A stretch of 64,000 nucleotides of DNA, taken from the NCBI GenBank assembly GCA_902782225.1, contig CACZMF010000007.1, forward strand, positions 1 to 64,000, written 5' to 3'. Source of the DNA: an uncultured Bacteroidia bacterium (GTDB taxonomy: Bacteria; Bacteroidota; Bacteroidia; Bacteroidales; UBA932). How positions within the stretch are numbered: position 1 is the first letter of the stretch; each line of letters starts with the position of its first letter. The position numbers and the translations under genes were made by a program. This document shows positions 8,889 through 18,159 of this stretch, piece after piece. The notes under the pieces were generated by a model. That model did not search any database, was not told where the DNA came from, and saw only the letters and a program-made list of their open reading frames with translations.

Positions 8889-9292
8889 CAGTTGGCCTGC
8901 GCGCAGATCACGCCCAATCCCCGGAAGCCCTCCGGCTCAGGCGATACCGTGACCGACAGGGTCCACTCCCCCGCCTCCGACGGCACGACTCCGCTGCGAT
9001 AGCGCACGCGCAGCGAATCTGCCGGATAGTACACGGTCTCCGAAAAATAGCGCCCTGATGGCGAGCGCCACACGACCTGAAGGGGGAAGCTCACCAGGGT
9101 GTCCGGCACGAAAAGCGGACGATCGAGCGAGCTGAAAAAAGAAATGTCGTAGGCCTGGAGCGTGTCGGAGAGCTCCAGAGGGAAGGAATACTCTCCGCTG
9201 CCGTCGGAGCGTATGAACTGCTCACGCGCACGAGGCTGCGAGCAGGCGGCTGCAAGCAGGACACACAGCAACAGCAGTCCGCGCAGGCGCAT
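8888..9292 (-). CDS. gldH: GldH-like lipoprotein
   Basis: 134 aa from the ATG at 9292, which overlaps the ricT stop; a GTG one codon earlier is possible. Lipoprotein signal with lipobox AAAC. The short beta-rich body with a central YDISFF..RPL and a VVWRSPSGRYFSETVYYPAD-type segment fits GldH, a lipoprotein required for gliding in Flavobacterium and kept in non-gliding Bacteroidales, where its role is unclear. Position next to ricT and holB is the usual one in Bacteroidales, which supports the call. Confidence 0.7.
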   Translation of the reverse strand: MRLRGLLLLCVLLAAACSQPRAREQFIRSDGSGEYSFPLELSDTLQAYDISFFSSLDRPLFVPDTLVSFPLQVVWRSPSGRYFSETVYYPADSLRVRYRSGVVPSEAGEWTLSVTVSPEPEGFRGLGVICAQAN

Positions 9293-10476
9293 CACTTCCT
9301 GGGCTCCCTGGGTTTTCCGTCCCTGCGAGCCCCGTTGCCTCCGTTGCCGCCACGGCCCTTGGAGCGCGCACGCTTGCGCTTGCGCTTGGGAGCGTCGAAG
9401 CGGGATATGCTGTCGTCGCCGACCGCGGTCACGAACTCGGGCGTCACGGGCTCCGGCTCGGTGCGGAGCGACTCCGGTTTCTCGCCGACGCGGTTCATCG
9501 CAAGAATCTCCCGGACCTCCTCAGCATCAAGTGCATAGAGGTCGGCGTCGGAGTTCTTGTCGTAGGAGAAATACATGATTTCCCGGAGGATATCGGTCTT
9601 GCGAAGGTAGGCAAGGCCGTCCTCGAACTCCAGGGGCCCCTGCACCTTGGGGATGCGGGACTGGGCGTCGAGGTAGGTAGCCACCTCGTAGTTGAGGCAG
9701 CACTTGAGCTTGCCGCACTGGCCGGCCAGCTTCTGAGGGTTCAGCGAAAGGTCCTGGCAGCGGGCGGCGGAAGTCGAAATGCTCTGGAACGAGGTGATGT
9801 AGTTGGCGCAGCAGAGCTCACGGCCACAGACTCCGAGGCCGCCTATGAGGCCGGCCTCCTGGCGGGCGCCTATCTGCTTCATTTCTATGCGGATACGGAA
9901 CTCTTCGGCAAATACCTTGATAAGCTGCCGGAAATCCACGCGGCCGTCGGCTATGTAGTAGAATATGGCCTTCGAGCCGTCGCCCTGGAACTCCACGTCG
10001 CCTATCTTCATCTCCAGGCCGAGCTCGGCCGCGATCTTGCGTGCCTTGATCATGGTCTCGTGCTCGCGGGCTATCGCCTCCTGCCACTTCTGGATGTCGA
10101 GGGGCTTTGCCTTGCGGTAGATCTTCCGGAATTCCGTGTTCTCGCGGCTGATGCCCTTGCAGGCCATCTGGCGGGCCACAATAGGCCCCGCGAGCGTCAC
10201 GATGCCGAGATCGTGGCCTCCCGCGGCTTCCACGATGACCATGTCGCCCTCGCCTATCTTCTGCTGGGAGTCGTTGATATAGAATCCTTTGCGGGTGTTC
10301 TTGAAGCGCACTTCAAAGATGTCGGGGCAGGTGTTGTCGTCCACTCCGTTGAGCCAGTTGCGGTCGGAGAGCTTGCAGCAGCCGGCCCTGTAGGAGCAGG
10401 CCACGCCTTCCTCGCCGCCCCCGTCCACGACGGAGCAACCCCGGAAACAGTCGTATCTTATGGTCTCTTTATCCAT
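9292..10476 (-). CDS. ricT: RicT/YaaT-type PSP1 domain protein
   Basis: 394 aa. PSP1 C-terminal domain with the cysteine-rich signatures GVCGRELCC (about residue 216) and CGKLKCCLNYE (about 257) and an N-terminal CSYRAGCCKL motif. In Bacillus, RicT with RicA and RicF carries Fe-S clusters and assists RNase Y; in Bacteroidota the partners are not established. The C-terminus (about 355-394) is a strongly basic Arg/Lys/Gly tail, suggestive of RNA or nucleic-acid contact. Start overlaps the holB stop by one base (10476). Confidence 0.85.
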   Translation of the reverse strand: MDKETIRYDCFRGCSVVDGGGEEGVACSYRAGCCKLSDRNWLNGVDDNTCPDIFEVRFKNTRKGFYINDSQQKIGEGDMVIVEAAGGHDLGIVTLAGPIVARQMACKGISRENTEFRKIYRKAKPLDIQKWQEAIAREHETMIKARKIAAELGLEMKIGDVEFQGDGSKAIFYYIADGRVDFRQLIKVFAEEFRIRIEMKQIGARQEAGLIGGLGVCGRELCCANYITSFQSISTSAARCQDLSLNPQKLAGQCGKLKCCLNYEVATYLDAQSRIPKVQGPLEFEDGLAYLRKTDILREIMYFSYDKNSDADLYALDAEEVREILAMNRVGEKPESLRTEPEPVTPEFVTAVGDDSISRFDAPKRKRKRARSKGRGGNGGNGARRDGKPREPRK

Positions 10477-11453
10477 TAAATCAATCCGTATAATCTGTCC
10501 ACCAAATCGGTGAAGATAATTTTCAAATTCACGTTGCGGTCCACCAGCCGGCGCGCGCCGTCAAAGCAGCCAAGCGCCTCACGTGCAAAGCTTTTCCGCA
10601 CTTTTGGGGCCCACTCCCGGGCCTTCCCCGAGCCGGTCTGCGGAAGCTTGAGCCCCTGCTGCTCGAGAAAAACATTGCGCATGGCGTCGGCCGCATACAC
10701 GCAGAACGCCTTGGCGCTCTCGCGCGAAGGGAGGGCGGAAAGTTGCTCCCCAGCCTGCAGGGCGGCATAAAGGTCCCGGGCCACCAGGGAGTCCATCAGG
10801 GCGTCCAGCAGCTCCGGCTCGTCGAACTGCGGAGCCCGAACCTGAGCGCCAAGCTGTATGCGCTGGCAGCGCGAGGCGATGGTCTGGAGCACCTTCTCGG
10901 GCGAATGGGTAATCAGGATGAACTCAGTATTCTCTTCCGGCTCCTCAATTGCCTTCAGCAGGCGGTTGGCAGCCTCCTGGTTCATCTTTTCGGGAAGGAA
11001 CATCACCACCGAGCGCCAGCCTCCTTCGAGGGCGCTCAGGGCGAGCGACGAAAGCACTTCCTTGGCCTCCGCCACCGCTATCAGCGACGACTTCGACTCG
11101 ATGCCGAGAGCCGCGCCCAGCTCTGCCTCCGTGAAGCAGGGATTTGCGAGTGCAAGCTCACGGAACTGAGGCATCAGCCCCAGCGAGGTGTTCGGAGAAG
11201 TGGTGGGGAAAATGAAGTGCACGTCAGGATGGATGAGCTTGGAAATGCGGTTGCACGAAGGGCACTCCCCGCAGGAATCCCCGTCACGCCTGGAATGGCA
11301 GTAGAGATACTGCAGGAACGCAAGCGCCACGCTGAAGGCAGGGCCCCCGTCGGGCTCGGAGAACATGATGGCATGCGGAATCCTGCCGGAATCCACCATT
11401 CCCGCGAGCGCTTTCAGGGTGTCTGCGTTGCCCGATGTGTCTGCAAATCTCAT
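10476..11453 (-). CDS. holB: DNA polymerase III delta-prime subunit
   Basis: 325 aa. The clamp-loader ATPase-like fold is recognised by HAIMFSEPDGGPA (a Walker A position that lacks the GKT lysine, as in delta-prime), a zinc-binding C-GEC-SC cluster (about residues 61-67), MNQEAANRLLKAIEEPE (sensor region) and SRCQRI, the SRC arginine-finger motif of clamp loaders. Part of the replicative clamp loader. It overlaps both neighbours by a few bases, so it is translationally coupled. Confidence 0.9.
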   Translation of the reverse strand: MRFADTSGNADTLKALAGMVDSGRIPHAIMFSEPDGGPAFSVALAFLQYLYCHSRRDGDSCGECPSCNRISKLIHPDVHFIFPTTSPNTSLGLMPQFRELALANPCFTEAELGAALGIESKSSLIAVAEAKEVLSSLALSALEGGWRSVVMFLPEKMNQEAANRLLKAIEEPEENTEFILITHSPEKVLQTIASRCQRIQLGAQVRAPQFDEPELLDALMDSLVARDLYAALQAGEQLSALPSRESAKAFCVYAADAMRNVFLEQQGLKLPQTGSGKAREWAPKVRKSFAREALGCFDGARRLVDRNVNLKIIFTDLVDRLYGLI

Positions 11454-12418
11454 CTGTTCCTGAATGCATTGTAGCGGGCGAGCTCCACCAGCATGTCCTT
11501 CGGGGCCGAAGCCGGGAAGGCATCAAGGGCGGAAATCGCCTCTTCGATAAAACTGTCCAGCCGGGCGGAAGCATATTCGATGCCGCCGTTTTCCAGCACG
11601 AAAGAGTGGATGTCATCACAATACTCCGGATGCTCCGGAATGTCGTGCACCTTGGCCCTGATGGCTTCTTCCTGCCCGGGAGCATGGAGCATGGCCCCGA
11701 GCAGCGGCAGGGTGATCTTCTGCTCTTTCAGATCGATACCCACGGGCTTTCCTATCTCGCCCTGCTGGTAGTCGAAAATGTCGTCGCGGATCTGGAAGGC
11801 AGAGCCTAGGGCGGCTCCGTAGCGGCCGGCGGCCTCCACCAGGCCGGGGGCTGCATCCACCGAATAGGCCCCGAGACGGCACGCAGCTTCGAAAAGGGAG
11901 GCCGTCTTGCAGTTGATAATCCTGAAGTAATCATCCTCAGAGGTGTCGTTGTCCAGGACTTTCTGCATCTGGAGCATCTCCCCTTCGGCAAGACGCGACA
12001 GGACGCCGGAGAACTGCTGTATGGCTTCCGACTGATGGCGGGTGCCGACAATCAGGTCGACCGCCCGGGAGAGCCAGAAATCCCCTATGAGCACGGCAGC
12101 CGAAGGCCCCACGATGCTCGACAGCGAGGGCTTGCCCCTGCGCGTGGGGCTCTCGTCCACCACGTCGTCGTGGAACAAGGTTGCGTTGTGGATCATTTCC
12201 GTCGCGGCGGCAAAGCACAGGCTTTCCCTGTTGATGCCTCCCAGCGCCTTGGCCACCAGCAGCAACAGCATGGGACGCAGACGCTTGCCGGCATTGGAGA
12301 GCAGGGTGTCGTTGACGGAATTAAGCATGGGGATGTCGGACTGGAGGCTATCCCGGACAAAGTCCTCGAAGCGCTTCCAGTCCTCACCGAGCAAGGCTAT
12401 GATCTCTTCGCGGTTCAT
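11450..12418 (-). CDS. Trans-polyprenyl diphosphate synthase (octaprenyl-type)
   Basis: 322 aa. First Asp-rich motif HDDVVDE (about residue 83) and second QIRDDIFDY (about 213) are both intact, with GKRLRP as the IPP-binding region. Long-chain isoprenoid made from FPP and IPP supplies menaquinone side chains in Bacteroidota; product length cannot be read with certainty. ATGA overlaps with LOG upstream and holB downstream place it in the trxA-gldH operon. Confidence 0.88.
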   Translation of the reverse strand: MNREEIIALLGEDWKRFEDFVRDSLQSDIPMLNSVNDTLLSNAGKRLRPMLLLLVAKALGGINRESLCFAAATEMIHNATLFHDDVVDESPTRRGKPSLSSIVGPSAAVLIGDFWLSRAVDLIVGTRHQSEAIQQFSGVLSRLAEGEMLQMQKVLDNDTSEDDYFRIINCKTASLFEAACRLGAYSVDAAPGLVEAAGRYGAALGSAFQIRDDIFDYQQGEIGKPVGIDLKEQKITLPLLGAMLHAPGQEEAIRAKVHDIPEHPEYCDDIHSFVLENGGIEYASARLDSFIEEAISALDAFPASAPKDMLVELARYNAFRNR

Positions 12419-12936
12419 AACAGCGTTTCCAGTTCTTCCACGCTCGAAGGCAGCAGCAGCCGTGCCCTGTCGGAGGCGGTGAGCATATTGGTTGCCACCA
12501 GGTGCTCCAGAAGCTTGTCCAGAGGGTCATAAAAACCGCCTATGTTAAGGGCGGCGATACGGCCTTCGAACTTGCCAAGTTTGGAGAGCACAAGGGTCTC
12601 GAAAAGCTCGTCCAGCGTGCCTATTCCTCCCGGCAGCGCGATCACGATGTCCACTCCCTCGCGCATCGCCTCCTTGCGTGCGGACATGGTGTCGGTCCAC
12701 ACGGTCTCCGTGAGGTACGGGCTCACCAGGGGTGCCATAAAACGGGGCAGGATGCCGCGCACCACGGATCCGCAGGCCGCGGCTTCGCTGCACACCACGT
12801 CCATAGTGCCCTTGGTGGTGCCTCCGGAGACGATTTCATAGCCCCGCGCGCAGGCGGCCCGGACCACTTGCCTGGCTGCCTGATTGTATTCCGGTGCTAT
12901 GTCTTCTACCGATGAGCAGAAGAACAGAGCTCTCAT
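12415..12936 (-). CDS. LOG-family (TIGR00730) nucleotide hydrolase
   Basis: 173 aa. Contains the family signature PGGIGTLDELFE (about residues 101-112) and SGGTTKGTMD, the Rossmann-type phosphate loop. LOG proteins cleave the N-glycosidic bond of nucleotide 5'-monophosphates such as cytokinin ribotides or AMP; the bacterial role is often housekeeping. ATGA overlap with trxA. Confidence 0.85.
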   Translation of the reverse strand: MRALFFCSSVEDIAPEYNQAARQVVRAACARGYEIVSGGTTKGTMDVVCSEAAACGSVVRGILPRFMAPLVSPYLTETVWTDTMSARKEAMREGVDIVIALPGGIGTLDELFETLVLSKLGKFEGRIAALNIGGFYDPLDKLLEHLVATNMLTASDRARLLLPSSVEELETLL

Positions 12937-13247
12937 ATATAGAGCTGTATCTTAGCAGCCAGATCCTGCTTGGACTGCACGCCCACGGTGCGGTCCACGA
13001 CCTCTCCGTCCTTCACGAACACGAGGGTGGGGATGTTGCGCACGCCGAAACGCATTGCGATGTCTTCGCAGTCGTCCACGTTGCACTTGGCGATGGTCGC
13101 GCGGCCTTCGAATTCGGCAGCGAGTTCATCCACGATGGGGCTGAGCATACGGCAGGGGCCGCACCAGGTGGCCCAGAAATCTATGACAAGGAGCCCGGGA
13201 ACAGCCAGGGCTTCCTCAAAATTGGTATTTGTGATAACTTTTTCCAT
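12933..13247 (-). CDS. trxA: Thioredoxin
   Basis: 104 aa with the redox motif WCGPC (about residues 28-32), VDDCEDIAMRFGV and the cis-Pro segment NIPTLV. Cytoplasmic disulfide reductase. First gene of the minus-strand operon. A TATATTTG on the minus strand (13261-13254) ends only 6 bases before the ATG, which would give an almost leaderless mRNA. Confidence 0.95.
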   Translation of the reverse strand: MEKVITNTNFEEALAVPGLLVIDFWATWCGPCRMLSPIVDELAAEFEGRATIAKCNVDDCEDIAMRFGVRNIPTLVFVKDGEVVDRTVGVQSKQDLAAKIQLYI

Positions 13248-13253
13248 AACTCA

Positions 13254-13291
13254 CAAATATATGAAATATTTGTCAATTTTATTTATATTTG
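13254..13291. promoter_or_regulatory. Divergent promoter region between trxA and the 13333 lipoprotein gene
   Basis: Minus strand: TATATTTG at 13261-13254 for trxA. Plus strand: TATATTTG at 13284-13291 for the gene at 13333. Both match TAnnTTTG; the region is very AT-rich and no clear -33 TTTG is seen for either. Confidence 0.5.
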
Positions 13292-13332
13292 ATGATGCAA
13301 GATAATGCAATATTTGTCATTTACATAGTGAT

Positions 13333-14745
13333 ATGAAAAAGTCACTGATATTGCTTTTATGGATTTCGGCGTTATTGTTCGCGGCCTGCGACTGGGACAA
13401 GACCGATCCTAAGCCGGAGGAAATCCTGGTAGGGGTGGATCTTGGTCTGCCGTCGGGGGTGCTGTGGGGATCGCAGAACATTGGAACCTACAGGTCGGAC
13501 CTTCAAGGTGATGAATATGAATTATATGAAAGAAGAGGCGATCCATTGTGGGGCTCCGAGAATTCCAAATACCTCTTGGCTCCTGATAAAGACATTGCCC
13601 AAAAAGAACTGGGTGAAAACTGGCGCCTGCCAACGGCTTGGGAGTACCGGGAGCTTCTTGACTACTGTACGTGGGAGAGGTCGTCAAAATACAGTCATGC
13701 CGGCTATCTCGTCAAGTCAAAAGTAAACTCAAACAGCATTTTTATTCCCTTTAATCCGGACTATAAGCATTTTTTATTTAGTGAATATTTCAAAGATAGC
13801 AGCCGATACTGGACGTCAACGCTTAATAAAAATGGGACGCCTTTTTACCTGGAAGTGAGTGATCGTGGCCAATTGACAGACAGTCAAAATGTAATCAAAT
13901 GCCTGGTCCGCCCTGTTATTGGCCGCAAAGACAAGCCGGAAAGTATTGCCGTTCATGAGAAAGCCATAAAGCTCAGTCCCGGAGACACAACCAGGCTCGC
14001 CGTCGATTTTACTCCGGCTGGTTCATATGACAAGTATCTTGAGTATGCATCCTCGGATCCCTCCGTTGCTTATATTAATGACCGGGGAGAAGTGTTTGCC
14101 TTGACTCCAGGGCAAGCCACGATTCAGGCCACATCAACTTGTTTGGGGAAGACCGTTGAATCCCAGGTTGAGGTAGGGGCTTTCATCGCCCCGGAAAAAG
14201 TGGATTTGGGCTTGCCGTCAGGAAACTTGTGGTCTTCATTCAACCTTGGGGCGAAGGACAATCTGAGCAGCGGATTGTTCTTTAAATGGGGTAACGTACA
14301 GCCAGAGAGCGACTTACCCGCTTATGCGGGTTGGATCAATTTAGGCAGCACTTCATCGGCTTCTCAAAAGACTTTGTCGCCAGAGGAAGATCCCGCCACC
14401 ATTTATCTTGGAGACAAATGGCATATGCCCACAGCGGACGATTTTCGCGAGTTAGTTGAGAATTGCTCTATCAAGTATGAACAGGGGGACAAGATAGCTA
14501 TACATCGTTTGACATCCATTATAAACGGAAACAGTATAATATTCCTGAAAGGTAATGGTTATCTGTTTTTCTCGAACTTTGAGTTCTACCGGCCTCTCAT
14601 TTATTGGACATCCCAAGACGACGGGCAAAATGCTAAGATGGCCAAGTCTTTCGGACTCGACGAAAAAAACGCTTATAGTTTCACTAACATCGACCAGCGG
14701 AACACCCTCCCCATCCGCCCTGTCTGGGGCGAACGGAAGGATTAA
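13333..14745 (+). CDS. Surface lipoprotein with two FISUMP-type modules and one Ig-like domain
   Basis: 470 aa. Lipobox FAAC (Cys19). Module 1 (about 35-200) starts VDLGLPSGVLW and has NWRLPTAWEYRELL; a Big_2-like Ig domain (about 205-285) follows; module 2 (about 290-470) starts VDLGLPSGNLW and has KWHMPTADDFREL and ends LPIRPVWG. Same domain vocabulary as the three-module protein at 873, so the two are paralogues with different repeat numbers. Several stretches are less GC-rich than the neighbouring operons. Likely a surface-exposed binding protein; ligand unknown. Single gene. Confidence 0.75.
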   Translation: MKKSLILLLWISALLFAACDWDKTDPKPEEILVGVDLGLPSGVLWGSQNIGTYRSDLQGDEYELYERRGDPLWGSENSKYLLAPDKDIAQKELGENWRLPTAWEYRELLDYCTWERSSKYSHAGYLVKSKVNSNSIFIPFNPDYKHFLFSEYFKDSSRYWTSTLNKNGTPFYLEVSDRGQLTDSQNVIKCLVRPVIGRKDKPESIAVHEKAIKLSPGDTTRLAVDFTPAGSYDKYLEYASSDPSVAYINDRGEVFALTPGQATIQATSTCLGKTVESQVEVGAFIAPEKVDLGLPSGNLWSSFNLGAKDNLSSGLFFKWGNVQPESDLPAYAGWINLGSTSSASQKTLSPEEDPATIYLGDKWHMPTADDFRELVENCSIKYEQGDKIAIHRLTSIINGNSIIFLKGNGYLFFSNFEFYRPLIYWTSQDDGQNAKMAKSFGLDEKNAYSFTNIDQRNTLPIRPVWGERKD

Positions 14746-14764
14746 TCCAAGGTAGTTCTCCGGC

Positions 14765-15058
14765 TTAATAGAAAGCCTCGATGTTCCACACGAAGGCGCG
14801 AAGGCCGAGGTCCGGAGAGGCCTCGTCCTTCTGCTTCAAGGCAGCAAGTATCGGTTCCACCTTCTCATCCTTGACGAAGGTCAGGATGGCGTGGTTCTGC
14901 TCGGGCCAGGCGTGGTTGCCAAGGCGGGGGAATCCGTTGAATCCCCCCTTGCCCTGGATATCGGTCCAGCGGGTGTAGCCCCTCTGGCGGTTGGCCTCCA
15001 GGATCTCGACGATCTCGTCGCTGTAGGCCTGGTTGTAGCTTATGAATATACCTTTCAT
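14765..15058 (-). CDS. PII-like protein of the PG0541 (transporter-associated) type
   Basis: 97 aa. Small alpha/beta protein with an N-terminal KGIFISYN strand, a YTRWTDIQGKG turn and a C-terminal VWNIEAFY, matching the small PG0541-like proteins that accompany RND pumps in Bacteroidales and have a PII-like fold. Its ATG overlaps the stop of the pump gene (ATGA), so it is last in the efflux operon. It may bind a small ligand and modulate the pump; that is inference. Confidence 0.7.
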   Translation of the reverse strand: MKGIFISYNQAYSDEIVEILEANRQRGYTRWTDIQGKGGFNGFPRLGNHAWPEQNHAILTFVKDEKVEPILAALKQKDEASPDLGLRAFVWNIEAFY

Positions 15059-18000
15059 TGTCTTGCCAGTTTCTTCTTCTTACGTCTTTCCTGACGCACG
15101 CAGATAGCGCAGTACAGGGTCGGGATGAGCACCAGGGTCACGAGGGTGGACACGCTGAGGCCCCAGCACACGGTCACGCCGAGCGGGCGCCACAGTTCCG
15201 ACCCCTCGCCTGTGCCTATGGCCATAGGCAGCATACCCAGCACCGTGGTCAGGGTGGTCATAAGGATAGGCCGCAGACGGCTGCGGGCTGCGGTGGTGGA
15301 AGCGTCGCGCACGTTGAGCCCGCGCTCGCGCAGGAGTATCGTGTAGTCGATGAGCACGATACCATTCTTCACCACGATGCCGAGCAGGATGATGATGCCG
15401 ACGAGCGACATCATGCCCAGGTTCACTCCGCTCAGGGCGAACCCGATGAGCACGCCCACCACTGCGAACGGCACGCTGAACATGATCACGAACGGACTCA
15501 TGAATGACTCGAACTGGGACGCCATCACCATATACACCAGGATGATAATCAGCACGATGAGCAGGAACAGGTCGGAGAACATATCCTGCTGGTCCTCATA
15601 GTCGCCGGCAATCACGATGTTGAGCTCCGAAGGCACATCGGTGGCGTCGATTGCGCGCTGGGAAGCCTCGACCGCCTCGGAAAGGGCGGCGCCGCGCGCC
15701 ACGATTCCCGTCACGGTGATGAGCCTCTCACGGTCCTTGCGCTCGATGGTCGGCGGCACCAGCGTTTCCACTATGGTGCCGAGCTCCTTCATGCGCACGG
15801 TGTTGCCCTGAGCGCCCGTGACCGTGATGTTTTCCATATCTTCGATGCTGGTGCGGAACTCGGGGGCGTAGCGCACGCGTATGCTGTACTCCTCGCCGTC
15901 CTCGCGGTAGTAGGACGCCACCGTGCCGCTCATGGCCGCGCTGAACGCGGAACCGGCGGTGGTGGAGTTCAGGCCGTTGAGAGCCAGCTTGGTGCGGTCG
16001 AAGTCCATCTGGTATTCAGGGGTGTACTCGTCGCGGCTCAGGGTCACCTGCGTGAATGCAGGATCCTCCAGCATCCTGGCGCGCAGCTCCCTGGCTATGC
16101 GGTCGGTGGTCTCGAAACTGTAGCCGTAGACCTCGACCTTCACGGTGGAGGCTCCGCCCATACCGCCGCCGCCCTCGCTGACGGTCGCCCTGTGGATTTC
16201 AGGGTAGCGCTTAAGGACGCCGCGGATCACGTCGGCGATCTCGGCGCTGGTGCGCTCGCGGGTGCTGCTGGTGCCGATACGCACGTTCATCGAGATCACG
16301 TGGGTGCCGTTGTTCTGCATGTTGGCGAAGGTGTTGTCGGTGTCGGCCTGGCCGAAGGTGAAATTGATCCTCTGAGCCTCGGGCACCTCGGCCTTCACGT
16401 CGTTCCAGAGACTGAAGGCAAACTCTCGCGTCACGTCCTGGGCGGTGCCCATGGGCAGCTCGATGTTGCAGGAGATACGGTCGGTGTCGCTGTGGGGGAA
16501 GAATTCGGTCTTCATACCCGGTCCGAGGAGGAGCACCACGGCGGCGAACACGGCGGCAAAGCCGAGGATCACTATCTTGCGGTGGCCGGTGGACCAGTGG
16601 ATCACGTGGGCGTAACCCCTTGAAATCCATTCGATGAAGCGGTTGATGGGGGCGAAGATGGCCCTGTAGACCTTGCCGTGCTTCTCACCAGGCCTGAGCC
16701 AGCGGGAGCAGAGCATGGGCACCAGGGTGAGGGCCGCTGTCGTGGACACGATCATTATGATGCTCACTATCCAGCCCAGCTGGCGGAACATGATGCCGGC
16801 CATACCGGTGATCATGGTCAGGGGCAGGAACACGCAGAGCATCGTGAGCGTGGAGGCGATGACTGAAATACCCACTTCGGAGGTGCCGTGCACCGCCGCC
16901 TCCTTGGGCCGTTCGCCTCGCGCGAGGTGCGTGGTGACGTTTTCGAGCACCACTATGGCGTCGTCCACCACCATGCCAATCGCTATCGCGAGGGCCGACA
17001 TCGAAATGATGTTCAGGGTGTTGCCGGTGGCGAAAAGGTACACCAGCGAAGCCAGGAGCGCCATCGGGATGGACAGCACGATGATGAATGTCGACTTGAA
17101 ATTGCCCAGGAAGATGAACACGATCAGCATAACCACGAGGAAGGTGATTATGATGGTGTCGCGCAGGGTCTTGATGGTGTTGATGATTTCCGTGGAACCG
17201 TCCACGAGTATGGTCACGTCCACGTCGGCGGGAAGCGTGGGGCGTATCTTCGCGAGCTGCTTCTTGACTCCGCGGATCACGTTCACGGTGTTGGCTCCGG
17301 ACTGCTTCTGGATGATGATGCGGGCGGAGCGCTGGCCGTCGGTGTAGGACTCCTGCTCCCTCTCCTCGCTGCCGTCGCGCACGGTGGCGACGTCGCGCAG
17401 GTAGATGGTGCGGCCGGCGACCGCGCCCACCACGATGTCCAGAAGTTCGGAAGGATCCTTGAATTCCTTCTGCACGCGGAGGGTGTAGGTGTTGGAACCT
17501 ATGTCGATGTTGCCGGAGGGAAGGTTGCGGTTCTCATAGGTGATGATTCCCGCTATCGCGCTGATGGTCAGGTGGTATGCCTCCAGCTTCGCGGGGTCGC
17601 AGTAGATCTGGATCTCGCGGGTGGGGGCGCCGGCCACGCTCACGGTGCCGACTCCCGGCACGCGGGCCAGAGGGGTGGCGAGGCGGTCGTCCAGTATCTT
17701 TTCCAGGCCCGGGAGGCTCTCGTCGGCGGTGGCCGTGAGGAGCATGATGGGCATGTCGTCGGCGCTGAACTTGAAGATGACGGGCATCGAAGCGCCGTCC
17801 GGCAGCACGGAATTGACCATATCCAGCTTGTCGCGGACGTTGTTGGTGGCTTCCTCGATGTCGGTGCCGTATTCGAAGGTCAGGGTGAGGAGGGAGATGT
17901 TCTCCTTGGAGCGGGAATTCAGCTCCTTGAGGTTCTCCACGCCGTTGAGGGCGTTTTCGAGCACCTTCGTGAGGTTGGTCTCGATGTCGGCGGCATTGGC

Positions 18001-18159
18001 GCCCGGATAGGACGACATCACCATGATGGTGTTGGAGTCGAATTCCGGGAACTGCGCTATGCTCGTCTTCGTCAGGGAGAAGATGCCGAAAATCATGAAC
18101 GCGATGAAGACGAGGGCCGTCGTCACCGGGTTGTCGACTGCTTTGCGGTAGATACTCAT
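15055..18159 (-). CDS. RND efflux pump inner-membrane permease (AcrB/MexB family)
   Basis: 1034 aa, full length. N-terminal membrane helix after MSIYRKAVDNPVTT, PGANAADIE near residue 54, the proton-relay helix with GMVVDDAIVVLENV (about residue 395-410), large periplasmic loops, and a second half with LGIVVKNGIVLIDY. It exports hydrophobic compounds through the adaptor and TolC protein encoded upstream in the same operon. Overlaps the adaptor stop and the PII-like gene by 4 bases each. Confidence 0.95.
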   Translation of the reverse strand: MSIYRKAVDNPVTTALVFIAFMIFGIFSLTKTSIAQFPEFDSNTIMVMSSYPGANAADIETNLTKVLENALNGVENLKELNSRSKENISLLTLTFEYGTDIEEATNNVRDKLDMVNSVLPDGASMPVIFKFSADDMPIMLLTATADESLPGLEKILDDRLATPLARVPGVGTVSVAGAPTREIQIYCDPAKLEAYHLTISAIAGIITYENRNLPSGNIDIGSNTYTLRVQKEFKDPSELLDIVVGAVAGRTIYLRDVATVRDGSEEREQESYTDGQRSARIIIQKQSGANTVNVIRGVKKQLAKIRPTLPADVDVTILVDGSTEIINTIKTLRDTIIITFLVVMLIVFIFLGNFKSTFIIVLSIPMALLASLVYLFATGNTLNIISMSALAIAIGMVVDDAIVVLENVTTHLARGERPKEAAVHGTSEVGISVIASTLTMLCVFLPLTMITGMAGIMFRQLGWIVSIIMIVSTTAALTLVPMLCSRWLRPGEKHGKVYRAIFAPINRFIEWISRGYAHVIHWSTGHRKIVILGFAAVFAAVVLLLGPGMKTEFFPHSDTDRISCNIELPMGTAQDVTREFAFSLWNDVKAEVPEAQRINFTFGQADTDNTFANMQNNGTHVISMNVRIGTSSTRERTSAEIADVIRGVLKRYPEIHRATVSEGGGGMGGASTVKVEVYGYSFETTDRIARELRARMLEDPAFTQVTLSRDEYTPEYQMDFDRTKLALNGLNSTTAGSAFSAAMSGTVASYYREDGEEYSIRVRYAPEFRTSIEDMENITVTGAQGNTVRMKELGTIVETLVPPTIERKDRERLITVTGIVARGAALSEAVEASQRAIDATDVPSELNIVIAGDYEDQQDMFSDLFLLIVLIIILVYMVMASQFESFMSPFVIMFSVPFAVVGVLIGFALSGVNLGMMSLVGIIILLGIVVKNGIVLIDYTILLRERGLNVRDASTTAARSRLRPILMTTLTTVLGMLPMAIGTGEGSELWRPLGVTVCWGLSVSTLVTLVLIPTLYCAICVRQERRKKKKLARQ

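Noticed and set aside
9162-9578. Plus-strand frames opposite gldH/ricT
   Set aside because: Arg/Ser/Pro-rich shadow of GC-rich coding DNA, no start signal or motif.
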